This document shows positions 57,761-57,875 of a stretch of 57,875 bases of DNA, piece by piece (the stretch's first letter is position 1; every line of letters begins with the position of its first letter). The notes under the pieces were generated by a model, which searched no databases, was not told the origin of the DNA, and saw only the letters and a list, made by a program, of their open reading frames with translations. The position numbers and the translations under genes are program-made. Origin of the DNA: Zelonia costaricensis (lineage: Eukaryota > Euglenozoa > Kinetoplastea > Trypanosomatida > Trypanosomatidae); assembly GCA_030849075.1 (NCBI GenBank), contig JASAOO010003419.1, forward strand, positions 1 through 57,875. Direction: 5' to 3'.

Positions 57761-57875
57761 CGTACTTTTCTTGCTTTCCGCGCTTCGGAGCCTCGAGTTC
57801 GGGCGGATCAGAGCAATAGAGTGCCGGCGCTTCACAACTCCTCCCTCTGACAAGTCACGGCCACTGAGGAAGACA
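57761..57875. other. Right edge of window, 5' flank of the DUF1935 gene
   Basis: The minus frame stays open to about 57853 without another ATG. The rest is too short to interpret. Confidence 0.5.

Noticed and set aside
1..57875. CRISPR arrays, insertion sequences or retroposons
   Set aside because: No regularly spaced repeats, no transposase or reverse transcriptase reading frames, and no recognisable retroposon signature were seen.

Overview
The window is nuclear DNA of a trypanosomatid, most likely from the Leishmania/Leishmaniinae group. All 28 recognisable protein genes lie on the minus strand, have no introns, and are separated by 0.4-3.5 kb of low-complexity DNA rich in homopurine (coding strand: homopyrimidine) tracts, G runs and CA/GT microsatellites. 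Coding DNA is GC-rich, with third positions so GC-biased that long antisense ORFs arise opposite the real genes. This is the signature of one directional polycistronic unit read from high to low coordinates, with mRNAs matured by trans-splicing and polyadenylation. From memory and unverified, the order succinyl-CoA ligase beta - BDF2 - fibrillarin - lipoyltransferase resembles part of Leishmania major chromosome 36.

Layout in the direction of transcription (right to left). 57.8-52.1 kb: a small DUF1935/calpain-related protein, a 2.26 kb gene-free stretch, a ZNG1/CobW zinc metallochaperone and tubulin cofactor C. 51.5-44.1 kb: an ArfGAP, an unrecognised protein, a mitochondrial-type cyclophilin and a CFAP161-EF-hand flagellar protein. 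42.9-37.0 kb: a BSD-domain candidate TFIIH subunit TFB1, a four-helix membrane protein, V-ATPase subunit E and a small zinc-ribbon protein. 35.9-29.9 kb: a thioredoxin-fold acidic protein, LipB-type lipoyl/octanoyl transferase and fibrillarin. 28.7-22.2 kb: a cullin, a PEX22-like glycosomal membrane peroxin, an SF3B6/p14-like splicing factor and the AP-2 mu chain. 21.1-14.9 kb: a 73-residue Swi5 homologue, an RRP41-type exosome subunit, a GPX-like protein and the MTR4 helicase. 14.1-3.5 kb: an Obg GTPase, bromodomain factor BDF2, a GH32 family protein, two related small membrane proteins (Erg28-like by eye) and mitochondrial succinyl-CoA ligase beta. The last 3.47 kb shows no gene.

The genes are mostly housekeeping and do not form a functional operon, as expected for trypanosomatids. 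Some themes recur: mitochondrial metabolism (SCS beta, LipB, Obg GTPase, cyclophilin), nuclear RNA processing (MTR4, RRP41, fibrillarin, SF3B6), flagellum/tubulin (CFAP161-EF, TBCC, thioredoxin-like protein) and membrane traffic/organelles (AP-2 mu, ArfGAP, PEX22, V-ATPase).

The most notable items are the tiny Swi5 ORF, the divergent PEX22, the tandem Erg28-like pair, a GH32 protein that lacks the usual nucleophile motif and carries an apple/PAN-like cysteine insert, and two direct duplications that each abut a single N (12262 and 31418), which look like assembly joins. Starts were set to the first supportable ATG, because several open frames extend upstream only through GTG/TTG or low-complexity sequence. 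All family calls are by eye from sequence motifs.
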